Assembly: GCA_011087605.1 (NCBI GenBank) | Contig: JAALLE010000019.1 | Location: forward strand, 1-50,741 | Origin: Hyphomicrobiales bacterium | GTDB taxonomy: Bacteria > Pseudomonadota > Alphaproteobacteria > Rhizobiales > Rhizobiaceae | Direction: 5' to 3' | Length of the DNA: 50,741 bases | Shown: positions 1 through 8,723 of the stretch, piece after piece | How the letters are laid out: every line of letters begins with the position of its first letter | How positions within the stretch are numbered: the stretch's first letter is position 1 | Notes under the pieces: model-generated | What the model saw: only the letters and a program-made list of their open reading frames with translations | The model's database searches: none | Told to the model about the DNA's origin: nothing | Program-made: the position numbers and the translations under genes

Positions 1-51
1 GTCTGATGGGCCGTCTATAAAAGCATCAGGTTGGGGTAGCTGGGTAGTTAC
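1..51. mobile_element. Putative insertion-sequence end (outer edge of window)
   Basis: Bases 33-51 read GGGGTAGCTGGGTAGTTAC. Their reverse complement, GTAACTACCCAGCTACCCC, matches 17 of 19 bases of the sequence starting at 50690, in inverted orientation. A terminal 5'-GTAA is typical of IS66-family inverted repeats, which is established knowledge, but assigning this element to that family is inference. The element would extend leftward out of the window, so bases 1-51 would be its right end and base 52 the first host base. No transposase is visible. The stretch 52-123 between this end and the first gene shows nothing I can name. Confidence 0.5.
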
Positions 52-123
52 ATATAGGCAAATATCGCTGAAGCCAAAAAGAATGAAATCAGCAGGTCTG
101 TGTTCGGCATGTCTCGTCCCGGG

Positions 124-948
124 TCAACTTAATCTGTAAAAGTGGTTGGCCGTTTCAGAGAAAATGGCATTGTTATCTGCCTCGCTCAGGTTTTTGGTCA
201 AAGACTTCGCGAGGCTCAACCAATCGCCATATTCCATCGACAAACGTGATACCGGCCAATCCGATCCCCACATGATGCGATCTGCACCGAAGCAGGCGAT
301 GACATGATCAACATAGGGTTGCAGCGACTGTTGGCTTGCCTTTGCACCGGCCTCCGTCACAAGTCCTGACAATTTGATGCAGGCATTTGTCTTACTGGCC
401 AGCTCTTGAATGTCTCCCGCCCAATCATCAAATCCGTCAGTTGCAATTTGTGGCTTCATGCAATGATCGATGACAACCTTCAATTCGGGGTGGCGTTGGA
501 AAACTTGCAAAAATGGCGCTGAGTGTTTGGGAAATCCCAAGGCATCAAAACAAAGATCAAGATCGACCACAGCATCAAATGCCCATTTGATATCCTCTCT
601 CAACAACCAGTTATCATCTTCGATATCCTGAACCATCGGGCGCACAGATTTGAATTTTGGATGGTTCGCCAGCCGTTCCAGCTGTTGGCGATCGAGTTGA
701 TCTTCAAAGTTGATCCAGCCCACAACGCCACCAATCAAATCGGTACTGTCGGCGATCCCCATCATGTATTCAGTCTCATTCACAGTTGGAGCTGCCTGCA
801 CCAAAATTGTTTGACTGACACCATTTTGCTTGGTCACGGATATCAGGTCCTGCAATCGATAGTGGCGCGTCAGGGTGTCGTTATCTTCTGGCATCCAGCC
901 ATAGTCGCCACGTGCCGGATTCCAAAGGTGGTGATGGGAGTCAATCAC
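124..948 (-). CDS. Amidohydrolase, L-fuconolactonase-like (COG3618)
   Basis: This 274-residue protein belongs to the amidohydrolase_2 group that includes L-fuconolactone and 2-pyrone-4,6-dicarboxylate hydrolases. It opens with the metal-binding motif MIDSHHHLWNP and ends with the family hallmark IMWGSDWPVS. A central VIDHCMKP supplies another metal or catalytic His. The expected role is hydrolysis of a sugar lactone made by the aldo/keto reductase just upstream, in the cytoplasm. The start is GTG at 948, well placed behind a GGAGGGG ribosome-binding site that overlaps the end of that reductase. Only the stop TAG and one AAC codon separate the two genes, which share a reading frame. The substrate (fucono-, galactono- or rhamnonolactone) cannot be told from sequence. 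Confidence 0.88.
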   Translation of the reverse strand: MIDSHHHLWNPARGDYGWMPEDNDTLTRHYRLQDLISVTKQNGVSQTILVQAAPTVNETEYMMGIADSTDLIGGVVGWINFEDQLDRQQLERLANHPKFKSVRPMVQDIEDDNWLLREDIKWAFDAVVDLDLCFDALGFPKHSAPFLQVFQRHPELKVVIDHCMKPQIATDGFDDWAGDIQELASKTNACIKLSGLVTEAGAKASQQSLQPYVDHVIACFGADRIMWGSDWPVSRLSMEYGDWLSLAKSLTKNLSEADNNAIFSETANHFYRLS

Positions 949-951
949 GTT

Positions 952-1992
952 CTATTCCCCTCCCGGAACTGGAACATCCTTGCGCAACAGGCCCAATTCC
1001 TTCAGTTCGTTCCAGAAGTCGGCGGGAATGGGCGCATTTAACAGATCAATCACGCTAGATGCTTCTGAGGATGATTTCGTGCCCGGAATGAGGGTTTGAA
1101 CTAAGGGGTGCGCCAATGGAAATTGCAAAGCTGCATCGATTAATCGAACATTGTGGTTGGTGCAGACCTCCTCGATTTGCTTCACTCGATCCATCACATG
1201 GGGAGGAGCTGGATCATAATTGTACCAGGCGCCTTCAACGGCTCCGGTGGCCAATATGCCGGAATTGAATGCACCGCCCAGAACGATGCCAATGCCGCGA
1301 TCTTCACAAAGAGGAAAGAGCTTGTCGATTGGTTCCTGTTCGAGCAGCGTATAGCGACCGGCAAGGAGAAACAGATCCATATCGCCGCGTTCGGCCAGAA
1401 TTTTGCAGGCTTGCCATTCGTTCAATCCTGCACCAAATGCCTTGATGACGCCCTGGTCGCGCAGCGACAGCAGCGCGTAGTATCCACCCTTCATAAATTC
1501 ATCAATGTAGTGGTCGCGTGCTTCGATACTGCCATGGGTCCATTCATCGAGATCATGGGCAAACAAAATGTCGAAACGGTCCAATCCGGTACGCTCCAAC
1601 GAAAACTCAACCGAACGCATGACACCATCATAAGTGTAATCATAGTGTTCCCGGCGGGAAGGAACATCGAACCATTTGCCAATCCCCAGCCGTTGATCGG
1701 TGGGACACAGTTTCAGCAGGCGCCCGACTTTTGTGGCAAGAATAAAATCATCGCGGTTTTTCGTTTGCAGAAATTGTCCGACACGTCTTTCTGAATTGCC
1801 AAGGCCATATTGAGGTGCGGTATCGAAGTATCGCATCCCGGCATCCCAACCGGCTGCCAGGGTATCATGTGCTTGCTGGTTGGTGATCGCCGACCCCAAA
1901 TTGCCCAATGGCGCTGCTCCCAGCCCCAGCTGGGTGAAGTTAAGTCCGCCATTGTTCAGTCGATTCCACTTGTTTGTTTTCAAAACATTCAC
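952..1992 (-). CDS. Aldo/keto reductase, D-threo-aldose 1-dehydrogenase-like
   Basis: A 346-residue aldo/keto reductase. The catalytic tetrad is visible: Asp and Tyr in YFDTAPQYGLG, Lys in ATKVGRLL and His in ILFAHDLDEW. The motif context matches the D-threo-aldose 1-dehydrogenase (L-fucose dehydrogenase) branch, which oxidises L-fucose, D-arabinose or L-galactose to the 1,5-lactone with NAD(P). The lactone is then a natural substrate for the amidohydrolase encoded 3 bases downstream. The ATG at 1992 has an AGGAAG site a few bases upstream. The gene ends in TAG (952-954), in frame with the following GTG. A second homologue lies upstream at 2114-3100, so the pair is probably a tandem duplication or two enzymes of different substrate range. 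Confidence 0.9.
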   Translation of the reverse strand: MNVLKTNKWNRLNNGGLNFTQLGLGAAPLGNLGSAITNQQAHDTLAAGWDAGMRYFDTAPQYGLGNSERRVGQFLQTKNRDDFILATKVGRLLKLCPTDQRLGIGKWFDVPSRREHYDYTYDGVMRSVEFSLERTGLDRFDILFAHDLDEWTHGSIEARDHYIDEFMKGGYYALLSLRDQGVIKAFGAGLNEWQACKILAERGDMDLFLLAGRYTLLEQEPIDKLFPLCEDRGIGIVLGGAFNSGILATGAVEGAWYNYDPAPPHVMDRVKQIEEVCTNHNVRLIDAALQFPLAHPLVQTLIPGTKSSSEASSVIDLLNAPIPADFWNELKELGLLRKDVPVPGGE

Positions 1993-2113
1993 TTCCTATT
2001 TTGAGTCTTATATTTGTCCATTGAAGATTGCCTCGCAGTTGGGCGTTTTGGGTAAGAATTAAAGGTTTGCCAAACCATCTTGGCCAATTCCACCCAGCGA
2101 GAAATACGTGATG

Positions 2114-3100
2114 TCAGCTTGGCACGGGAGCATCCATTTCTATCAGCCGTTGCGATTTCAATGCCGACCAAAACTCGCCGGGAATCGCTGCCTTAGACCA
2201 ATCGATGATTTGCGTCAGTTCAGCGGCATCGCGCGGCCCCGGGATTACTGAAGTCACCAGGTCGTTTGCAAGTGGAAATTGCAGCGCTGCTGAAGCCAAC
2301 GGAATTGAAAACTGGTCGGCGACGGCTCCCAGTTTTTGCACCTTGTCGACAATATCAACCGGAGCTTGGGCATAATTCCACATTTCCCGACCGACGAGAA
2401 TGCCGGAATTAAAGGGACCGCCACAAATGATTGTGGTGCCTGCCTCACGACAAGCGGGGAACAGATTATTCAACGGCGTCTGCTCAAGCAGCGTGTAACG
2501 GCCGGCCAGCAAAAACACATCCCAGTCGCCGATTCCCAACGCGTCTATGCAAACCTGGTTTTCGTTGACTCCAAGTCCAATTGCCTTGACCTGCCCAGCT
2601 TTGCGCAATTCGTCCATCGCTCGATATCCACTATCGGCAAGGTCCTTGAAATGACGTTTGTTTTCATCACCGTGTTGAAAAACACCAATGTCGTGGGCCA
2701 GCAATATATCGATGCGATCGAGTCCAAGACGTTGCAGGCTGTCCTCATAGGTGCGCATGATTCCGTCGTACCCATAATCGTAGATCACATGGAATGGCAG
2801 CGGGTCGACCATGCCAAAATCAATCGGGTTTTCCACGGGCCCAGGCTCCAAGAGCCGTCCGACCTTGTCCGAAAGAATGTAGTCTGTTCCGCGTAACAGG
2901 TCCCCGATGACGCGCTCGGACCGACCAAAACCATACCAGGGGGCAGTATCGAAAAATCCGATTCCCGCCGATTTAGCGGCCTCGATGAGTTTGGCAGCTT
3001 GCCCATAGTCCAGATCTACAAAGTTTCCTCCAAGTGGTGCTGCACCCAATCCAAGAGTTTCAATCTTCAGCTCGGTGCGCCCGACCCGTCGCTTTTCCAT
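2114..3100 (-). CDS. Second aldo/keto reductase, D-threo-aldose 1-dehydrogenase-like
   Basis: A 328-residue aldo/keto reductase related to the product of 952-1992. Shared motifs include GLGAAPLG near the N-terminus, FFDTAPWYGFGRSERVIG (catalytic Asp and Tyr), LSDKVGRLLEPG (Lys) and DILLAHDIGVFQHG (His). The C-terminal halves also share LLAGRYTLLEQ and a GGPFNSGIL or GGAFNSGIL motif. It probably oxidises a sugar at C1 with NAD(P). ATG at 3100 is preceded by AAAGGA. The 121 bases between the two reductase genes show no clear hairpin or promoter, so co-transcription is likely. Confidence 0.9.
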   Translation of the reverse strand: MEKRRVGRTELKIETLGLGAAPLGGNFVDLDYGQAAKLIEAAKSAGIGFFDTAPWYGFGRSERVIGDLLRGTDYILSDKVGRLLEPGPVENPIDFGMVDPLPFHVIYDYGYDGIMRTYEDSLQRLGLDRIDILLAHDIGVFQHGDENKRHFKDLADSGYRAMDELRKAGQVKAIGLGVNENQVCIDALGIGDWDVFLLAGRYTLLEQTPLNNLFPACREAGTTIICGGPFNSGILVGREMWNYAQAPVDIVDKVQKLGAVADQFSIPLASAALQFPLANDLVTSVIPGPRDAAELTQIIDWSKAAIPGEFWSALKSQRLIEMDAPVPS

Positions 3101-3166
3101 ACTTGTTGTCCTTTGTTACGCAAGCCCCTGCAACGAAAGCCGGGACCAAATCTGAAAACGGAGCGA

Positions 3167-4159
3167 CTAAACACCGCGTCGCAGACGTCGTGCTTTCATT
3201 GCCTCATCTGCTTCGGGGGAACCGTCGTGAAACGACCCAAACCATTTGTCCAGAGGAACCATCCCGTCTGCATAGTTCACCTCAAAATAGCGATGATGCA
3301 AATAGTGGGCGTAATAGGAAGCGCTCATGGCCTTATCTTCTCCGATCACAACCTGGTCAAATCCGGTGTGCCCCTGTGCAGGAGCGACCCCCAGCCTGGA
3401 GGCCAGGTTGATCATGTGAATTGGATGGGCAGGAACGATGAAGAAAATCAATATGGATGAAAAATATATCACATGTTCGATGGGATGCATCGATAGGCCA
3501 GACCATGGACCCGGATTGATGTTCCGGTGATGAAGCTTGTGAGCAATTCGATAAAGTGGGGGCCAGTGCAGGGTCCGGTGCGCAATGTAGAAACCGACCT
3601 CGTGGACAAATGGCACCAGGAAAAATAACGCAATGAATGCAACGGGATTTTCGCTGGGGTTGATCATAAGTGCGTAGCCATTGGCGTACGACCAAAGCAA
3701 CAGCACTTCATAGGCAGTCCAGATCGGCACACCGCTGGCGAGCGTCCAGAACACGTTGTCATAGGTCTGATTATTGAAGGTGAACGCTGAGGAGTCCTCG
3801 CTTGGCCAATTCCGGTTATATTTGAAAGTCGTGCCCTGTTTGCGCCAGATGTAAAGCCACAAATGCCATGCACCATAGACGCAAACCGCCAGAACAAGGT
3901 TGCGGGCCAAAATCACCCCAGCCCAGAAAAATGAAAAGGTCTCGAATGTTTCCAGCTGAGGTGTCAGGTAGAGCCATATCGCGATTGCGGCGAGCGCATA
4001 GGGAATATTCCAGGGCAACAGATATCCGGGCAAACCGAAGAACCACTTAAAAAAGGCTCGCGGTTGAGGTGGCCAGGCAAATGCAGGTCCGTAACTGATC
4101 CGCTCTTTCGGTGCCCAGTAACCGCGGGAATCTTCGGTTCCAAATTTTGAATCATCCAT
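3167..4159 (-). CDS. Fatty acid hydroxylase / sterol desaturase family membrane protein
   Basis: A 330-residue integral membrane di-iron oxygenase of the fatty acid hydroxylase superfamily. The His clusters that bind the two irons are present: HEVGFYIAHRTLH, HKLHHRN and HYLHHR. Hydrophobic segments lie around IPYALAAIAIWLYL, LARNLVLAVCVYGAWHLWLY and FIALFFLVPFV. Members hydroxylate or desaturate sterols, carotenoids or acyl chains. I choose ATG 4159 because it has a GAGGGGGAT ribosome-binding site. The frame is open to 4300, but the extra 47 residues are Cys-rich and look non-coding. It sits between a sugar kinase and sugar dehydrogenases, where no lipid enzyme is expected, and its substrate is unknown. 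It ends in TAG. Confidence 0.85.
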   Translation of the reverse strand: MDDSKFGTEDSRGYWAPKERISYGPAFAWPPQPRAFFKWFFGLPGYLLPWNIPYALAAIAIWLYLTPQLETFETFSFFWAGVILARNLVLAVCVYGAWHLWLYIWRKQGTTFKYNRNWPSEDSSAFTFNNQTYDNVFWTLASGVPIWTAYEVLLLWSYANGYALMINPSENPVAFIALFFLVPFVHEVGFYIAHRTLHWPPLYRIAHKLHHRNINPGPWSGLSMHPIEHVIYFSSILIFFIVPAHPIHMINLASRLGVAPAQGHTGFDQVVIGEDKAMSASYYAHYLHHRYFEVNYADGMVPLDKWFGSFHDGSPEADEAMKARRLRRGV

Positions 4160-4296
4160 GTCATCCCCCCTCGTCTCGCAAACAACCAAAATACACATCC
4201 AAACGCAGATATCAATTCTGGCAATTGTACACTCCTCCGGCGCAACGCCCGCAATTGGGACTTTTGGGAAGGCACACAAGCGGTCGTCCGTGTCAG

Positions 4297-5250
4297 TCAA
4301 GTGCTGGAATGTTCAAGAACCATTGCCGCGGCGCCGGCCAGTCCGGAGTCGTCGCCCAGTTCGGACCGAACCACACGGATTGACTTGAACGGTGCCATGG
4401 CGTCCGTTTCGATAACTTTGTGAATACCCGCTTCAAAAAGATCAAACCCGTGGGCCAGCCCACCGCCGATGATCACACGTTCTGGGCTGAATGCATGAAG
4501 GATTGAAGTGATGCCTCGCCCGAGATAGGTAGCTTCTTCCACAACAAGCGCGAGGCATTGTTTGTCTCCGGTGCGGGCCCCTTCTATGACGTGTTTTGCG
4601 TTCAAATCACCAGCATTCAAGGCCTGCAGAAGAAATTCCGAGTTGGGGAGGCGAGCAGCCGATTGCGCACGTTCTGCCAGAGCAGTTCCGGAGGCAAAGG
4701 CTTCAAAACATGCCGAATTTCCGCAACTGCACAGCGGGCCTTCGCTGGCCAGACGCATATGTCCGACATGCGCCGCCATGCCTTGTCGACCATGAAGCAG
4801 CCGACCATCAACAACAGCTCCACCACCGATACCCGTGCTGACGGTGATGTAAACCAAGTTGCGAAAGCCTCGTCCGGCGCCATGGCGCCACTCACCCAAG
4901 GTTGCCGCAATGGCGTCATTTTCAATCTGCACTGGTAGGCCAAAGCGATCAAAAATCGTCTGGCGAATTGGAAATCCTTCACACCCTGGAATAGTCGGGA
5001 TCCCCAATATTATGCCGGCTTGCGTGTCGATAGGGCCGGCCGACGAAAACCCTATCCCGACGATGGCATTCTTGTTCCGACCATCGCTCACGCGGTCAAT
5101 CAATGACCCTATCTGATCCAGAATAGCGTTTGGGTCGCCGGACAAATCGGTTTGCACGGCCGCCCGGTTTTGAATTTGGTTTCCTTCAACTAGTGCGGCT
5201 TTGACTTGTGTCCCGCCCAGGTCAATGGCGATGGCTTGAGCAGGTGACAT
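4297..5250 (-). CDS. ROK family sugar kinase
   Basis: A 317-residue ROK (repressor, ORF, kinase) protein without the N-terminal helix-turn-helix found in ROK repressors, so it is a kinase. Visible motifs are the phosphate-binding IAIDLGGTQVKAALV, the ROK signature around STGIGGGAVVDG, and the zinc motif CSCGNSACFEAF preceded by HVGHM. In the zinc motif Ala replaces the usual second Gly. ROK kinases phosphorylate glucose, fructose, N-acetylglucosamine, N-acetylmannosamine or allose with ATP at the 6-hydroxyl. ATG 5250 lies one base after the upstream stop codon, so the pair is translationally coupled. Linkage to an epimerase of the ribulose-phosphate 3-epimerase family recalls the allose pair AlsK and AlsE, but specificity is not proven. 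Confidence 0.88.
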   Translation of the reverse strand: MSPAQAIAIDLGGTQVKAALVEGNQIQNRAAVQTDLSGDPNAILDQIGSLIDRVSDGRNKNAIVGIGFSSAGPIDTQAGIILGIPTIPGCEGFPIRQTIFDRFGLPVQIENDAIAATLGEWRHGAGRGFRNLVYITVSTGIGGGAVVDGRLLHGRQGMAAHVGHMRLASEGPLCSCGNSACFEAFASGTALAERAQSAARLPNSEFLLQALNAGDLNAKHVIEGARTGDKQCLALVVEEATYLGRGITSILHAFSPERVIIGGGLAHGFDLFEAGIHKVIETDAMAPFKSIRVVRSELGDDSGLAGAAAMVLEHSST

Positions 5251-5251
5251 G

Positions 5252-5959
5252 TCAGTTTGGTCCTGCCAATCCGTGAACCCAGGCGATCCGCTCGGCCAGG
5301 TTTTCGGCCCCAAAGGCCAACGACCCCATTACGATTGTATCAGCCCCATGACTGCGCAATCCCGGAACGGTGTGCTCCCTTATGCCACCATCAGCCGCCA
5401 GCAATATTCGCCGATCAACTTCAATACCATCGATGGCATCCCGCGCCGAGGCCAGACGGGATTCCGCAACAGGGTCAAGGCCGACACCCTTGATACCCAT
5501 TTCGGTTCCCAAAAGTGTAAGTATTGAGATGCGGTCGAGATAGGCCAGCGCAGATGGAACCGGTGTGTGGAGTTGTAACACAATACCAGCTGTGAGGCCG
5601 TGTGAATGGATACGATCAAGCCCTGCATCGACATTCAAATTCTCAGCATGGATCGAAATTATGTCGGCTCCGGACAAGGCAAACTGATCGATCTGGTCCA
5701 ACAGCACGTTGTCTTCGACCATGAGATGAACATGAATTGGCTTGCTGGTGATTGCCCGGACCTGCGCAATCACATCTGGAAACAGCAGCAATGCCGAAGA
5801 AAAATGACCGTCTGCTACATCGGCGTGATAAATGTCGACAAAGTCGTCAACACGAGCAATATCGTCTGCTATGCGGACAAGGTCGGCTGACCACAAGGAG
5901 AACTCCGCAAGCAATCGATCATTTGCTAGCTTCGAAATAGCGTTTTCGCGGCCGGGCAT
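5252..5959 (-). CDS. Ribulose-phosphate 3-epimerase family protein (RPE/AlsE-like)
   Basis: A 235-residue TIM barrel of the ribulose-phosphate 3-epimerase family. The metal and catalytic positions are recognisable: DIYHADVADGHF (usually MDVMDGHF), HVHLMVED, and LAADGGIREH (usually DGGI). The family interconverts D-ribulose and D-xylulose 5-phosphates, or D-allulose and D-fructose 6-phosphates (AlsE). Together with a ROK kinase and a cupin isomerase, the allulose-type reaction is a reasonable guess. Its ATG at 5957-5959 overlaps the TAA of the upstream hydrolase by one base. It is unlikely to be the housekeeping Calvin or pentose-phosphate enzyme because it lies inside a catabolic operon and its active-site motifs differ from consensus. 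Confidence 0.85.
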   Translation of the reverse strand: MPGRENAISKLANDRLLAEFSLWSADLVRIADDIARVDDFVDIYHADVADGHFSSALLLFPDVIAQVRAITSKPIHVHLMVEDNVLLDQIDQFALSGADIISIHAENLNVDAGLDRIHSHGLTAGIVLQLHTPVPSALAYLDRISILTLLGTEMGIKGVGLDPVAESRLASARDAIDGIEVDRRILLAADGGIREHTVPGLRSHGADTIVMGSLAFGAENLAERIAWVHGLAGPN

Positions 5960-6765
5960 TATGCAATCTCCATTGTGAATTGGCGCAACGCATCTTGAAA
6001 CTCTGCCCGATATTGCTCGACACCGTCAGCCTTCGACGCGATCTGGACGAAACTGGCGCGCGGGATTAGGTCTGCAATCTCCAGCGCCATCGCTATTGGA
6101 TGGGTCGCATCGCGTGCGGTTCCGATGACCAGCGTGGGACAATCAATCCCTGCTATTTCTTCTTTGTTTATGCCGGGCCCGTCGCTGGCAATTGCAGCCT
6201 GTAGAGCCTGCGTCTCGACGGCTGGGTCACGATCGAAAACGCCAAGCAGAGTAGCCAGATTACCGGGGGCGCTCGAAGCAAGTTCAGCCGCCATTGCAGA
6301 CCGCTCAAATTGCTGTCGGGCCTCAACGGGCTGATAGGTGGCAAGATAACGTGCAACTTCACGGTTGGGAGCGAGGTTCACCGGTTCTGCTCGATCAATC
6401 CATGCCGGCCGGGCGACAACCAGACCGCTGACCAATTCCGGCCGTTTGACCGCCAGGCGCATTGAAATCGCGGCACCCATCGAAATTCCTCCAACCAGAA
6501 CAGGGCCGATATCTAACTCTGTAATGAATGTTGCGAGATCTTCGGTGAATTGTTTTATGGACAATTCAGAATAGGGGCCAATTTCCGACATGCCATGGCC
6601 ACGACATTCCAGTGTTAGGCAACTCCATCCAATATCCTCGGGAAACACTTCGTGCAGATGGCTGGCGGATCCGCACAACCCATGTTGAAACAAGAAGGTC
6701 CGTCCTTTTCCTGCACTCGCAACCGAGAGTTTGATGTTAGAAATGGTGAAGCTGTCACGTGGCAT
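5959..6765 (-). CDS. Alpha/beta hydrolase
   Basis: A 268-residue alpha/beta-hydrolase fold protein. The oxyanion-region motif FLFQHGLCGS, the LECRGHGMSE turn and the nucleophile elbow GGISMGAA (Ser in GxSxG) are all present. The C-terminal catalytic His is less clear, because the usual GH near the end is not obvious in QIASKADGVEQY. Substrate cannot be predicted; in a sugar operon it could cleave a sugar ester or lactone. The TAA stop overlaps the next ATG. The 4 bases to the upstream gene end imply coupling to the epimerase that carries an internal amber codon. Confidence 0.82.
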   Translation of the reverse strand: MPRDSFTISNIKLSVASAGKGRTFLFQHGLCGSASHLHEVFPEDIGWSCLTLECRGHGMSEIGPYSELSIKQFTEDLATFITELDIGPVLVGGISMGAAISMRLAVKRPELVSGLVVARPAWIDRAEPVNLAPNREVARYLATYQPVEARQQFERSAMAAELASSAPGNLATLLGVFDRDPAVETQALQAAIASDGPGINKEEIAGIDCPTLVIGTARDATHPIAMALEIADLIPRASFVQIASKADGVEQYRAEFQDALRQFTMEIA

Positions 6766-6769
6766 TCGA

Positions 6770-7600
6770 TTACAACTGCCTCAGCTGGTTGCCGAGGTAT
6801 CTGGCAACGGCAGGTGCGTCATGGTCCGATATCCCGTGGGCTATTAGCGGCCCATCAAAACCAGCTTTAGAAAGACCGCGTACCACCTGGCTCCATTGGA
6901 TCGTGCCAGCACCCGCCGGGACAATTTGGCCATCCGCTGTTCGATCCTTGGCATGGGCAATAATGATTTTGGAGCCTAGAATATCGAGAGCTTCGTCGAT
7001 CGATCTTTGTTGATGTTTTGGTGGCACATTTTCTACAATATTGGCCGGGTCGAAAACGATGCGAATTCTGCTGTCGGGGAAATGTCTTAGAAGGCGCAAA
7101 GCCTTTGTTGCAGAATTCACAATATTGGCATCCTCTGGTTCCACTCCAATAAAGATATCGTACTGCTCAGCATAGTCGAGGATGATCTCAAACTCTCGGC
7201 ACATCTCGGTCCATGATTGCGGGTCGTCATTGGCCGGGTGATTGCGCCACTTGTCATGCGGATCCTAGCTGCCAGAGCAAACCGTCAAGAGATTTGTCCC
7301 AATATCTGCGGCATTTCTAGCGATTTCCTTGAATGCGCCGCGCCCCCCATTTCGTCGGTCACGATCAGGATCGGTCATGTTATATGTGGCCGACACGGCG
7401 GCAATTTTGACCCCGGTGGATTCCGATGCGTGACGAACCCGTGCTGATACCTCGCCTGATATGGAGATCGGCAGGGCATCGAGCCCAGAGCACGACATGT
7501 TGTACTGGGTTACACCAAAGCCTGCTCTTTGGCATGCAGCGAGGACCTTGTCTGGTTGGTCACCCGTAAATGTCTTGGCGAAAACACCCAGTTGCATCAT
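6770..7600 (-). pseudogene. Sugar phosphate isomerase/epimerase (TIM barrel) interrupted by in-frame TAG
   Basis: The reading frame from ATG 7600 to the stop at 6770 would encode 276 residues, a normal length for an xylose-isomerase-like TIM barrel (IolE/sugar epimerase family), but codon 112 is TAG (7265-7267). The 111 residues before it (ending TNLLTVCSGS) and the residues after it (DPHDKWRNHPANDDPQSW) are in the same frame. Both look like family sequence; homologues typically read TGTRDP then a WxxHP region here. The second half has metal-ligand-type motifs IGVEPE, VFDPANI and AHAKDR. The frame overlaps the upstream gene by ATGA. It may be a recent nonsense mutation, a base-calling error or a readthrough site. 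A downstream restart at ATG 7204 has no convincing ribosome-binding site. Confidence 0.85.
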
Positions 7601-8673
7601 AACGCGCCAGATACATCGGCAAGTTTCACGGCGTGTCCTGTTTGCGCAGATTCTGCAATCGCCAGCATTGCGCGCACTGAAGCGACGCCGTCATCAACTG
7701 TGGCTCCTTTTACCGGCGTGTTGTTGAGCACGGCGTCACCAAAACTCTCCAGCTGTCTACGGTAAAAATGTGCGTCTGCACCCAACACCCGCGACGATCC
7801 GCCGGTGGCTTCGCGAAAAATGTCAACTTCACTTGAGCGAAAGAGCCAGGGGTTGAAAGTCTTGGCCAGAACGCTTCCGTTCTCACCGTACAGCTGGAAT
7901 CCCTCGTGCCAGTCCATGCGTACCGCAATCGTTAGATCAAGATGACCCAGCGCGCCGTTGGCAAATGCCACATCGACAAACCAGCAATGGGCACCAAATC
8001 GCTGCGAATGCCGCGCGTGAACCTCCTCAATGTCTCCACACAGATAGCGTGCCGTATCAACCAGATGACATCCATGTGCCAGCATATAGTAGCGTTTGAG
8101 ATCCTTTTTGGGGTCGTGATCGGGTCTGCGTGCCGCTTGGCTCTTGACCATGAGCGGTTGCACGGCGTCGGTCATGGCGTAGCGGTGGGTTGAATCGCAA
8201 TACCAGCCCTTGAATGCCAGCATTTCACCCAATTCGCTATCGATGAACTGCTTGGCGCTTTCGATGCCCGGATCGAAGCGTTTCATGTGGCCGACCTGAA
8301 GCAGTCGGCCAGATTTTTGCACCGCAGTTTTGAGTTTTTTTACTTCTTGGAGCGATACACCAAGCGGCTTCTCGCACAGAACATGTTTTCCAGCTTCCAA
8401 GGCGTCCAATGCGGCCGGTACATGGAACGCGTCCGCCGTGGCAATAATTACCGCTTCAACATCCGGATCGGCCAGCATTTCCTGATAACTGGAGAATGTT
8501 CGCGCTACAGCATGTGTAACAGCAAAGCGTTGTAGCAGATCTTCTGCGACGTCGCAGATTACATAGAGTTCGCAGTTTTTGGACTTTGTAACACTTTCAA
8601 AATGTCCGGCCTGGGCAATTGGGCCACAGCCAAGAATGCCTATCTTCAATTGTCTTTCCGGCTTCGCAGTCAT
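7597..8673 (-). CDS. Gfo/Idh/MocA family oxidoreductase
   Basis: A 358-residue NAD(P)-dependent dehydrogenase. The Rossmann motif is GILGCGPIAQAGHF at residues 11-24, followed about 90 residues later by the family hallmark CEKPLG, whose Lys is catalytic. The C-terminal half, the alpha/beta substrate domain, contains LAHGCHLVDTARYL, the usual location of the conserved His. Family members oxidise sugars, inositols or sugar derivatives. It is the promoter-proximal gene of the leftward sugar operon and overlaps the next gene by ATGA. A candidate promoter lies just upstream (see 8724-8752). Confidence 0.9.
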   Translation of the reverse strand: MTAKPERQLKIGILGCGPIAQAGHFESVTKSKNCELYVICDVAEDLLQRFAVTHAVARTFSSYQEMLADPDVEAVIIATADAFHVPAALDALEAGKHVLCEKPLGVSLQEVKKLKTAVQKSGRLLQVGHMKRFDPGIESAKQFIDSELGEMLAFKGWYCDSTHRYAMTDAVQPLMVKSQAARRPDHDPKKDLKRYYMLAHGCHLVDTARYLCGDIEEVHARHSQRFGAHCWFVDVAFANGALGHLDLTIAVRMDWHEGFQLYGENGSVLAKTFNPWLFRSSEVDIFREATGGSSRVLGADAHFYRRQLESFGDAVLNNTPVKGATVDDGVASVRAMLAIAESAQTGHAVKLADVSGAL

Positions 8674-8723
8674 GTCAATTTCACACCGCTCGCTTGGGAT
8701 AGTTTCAATTGGGCCATCGTCCA

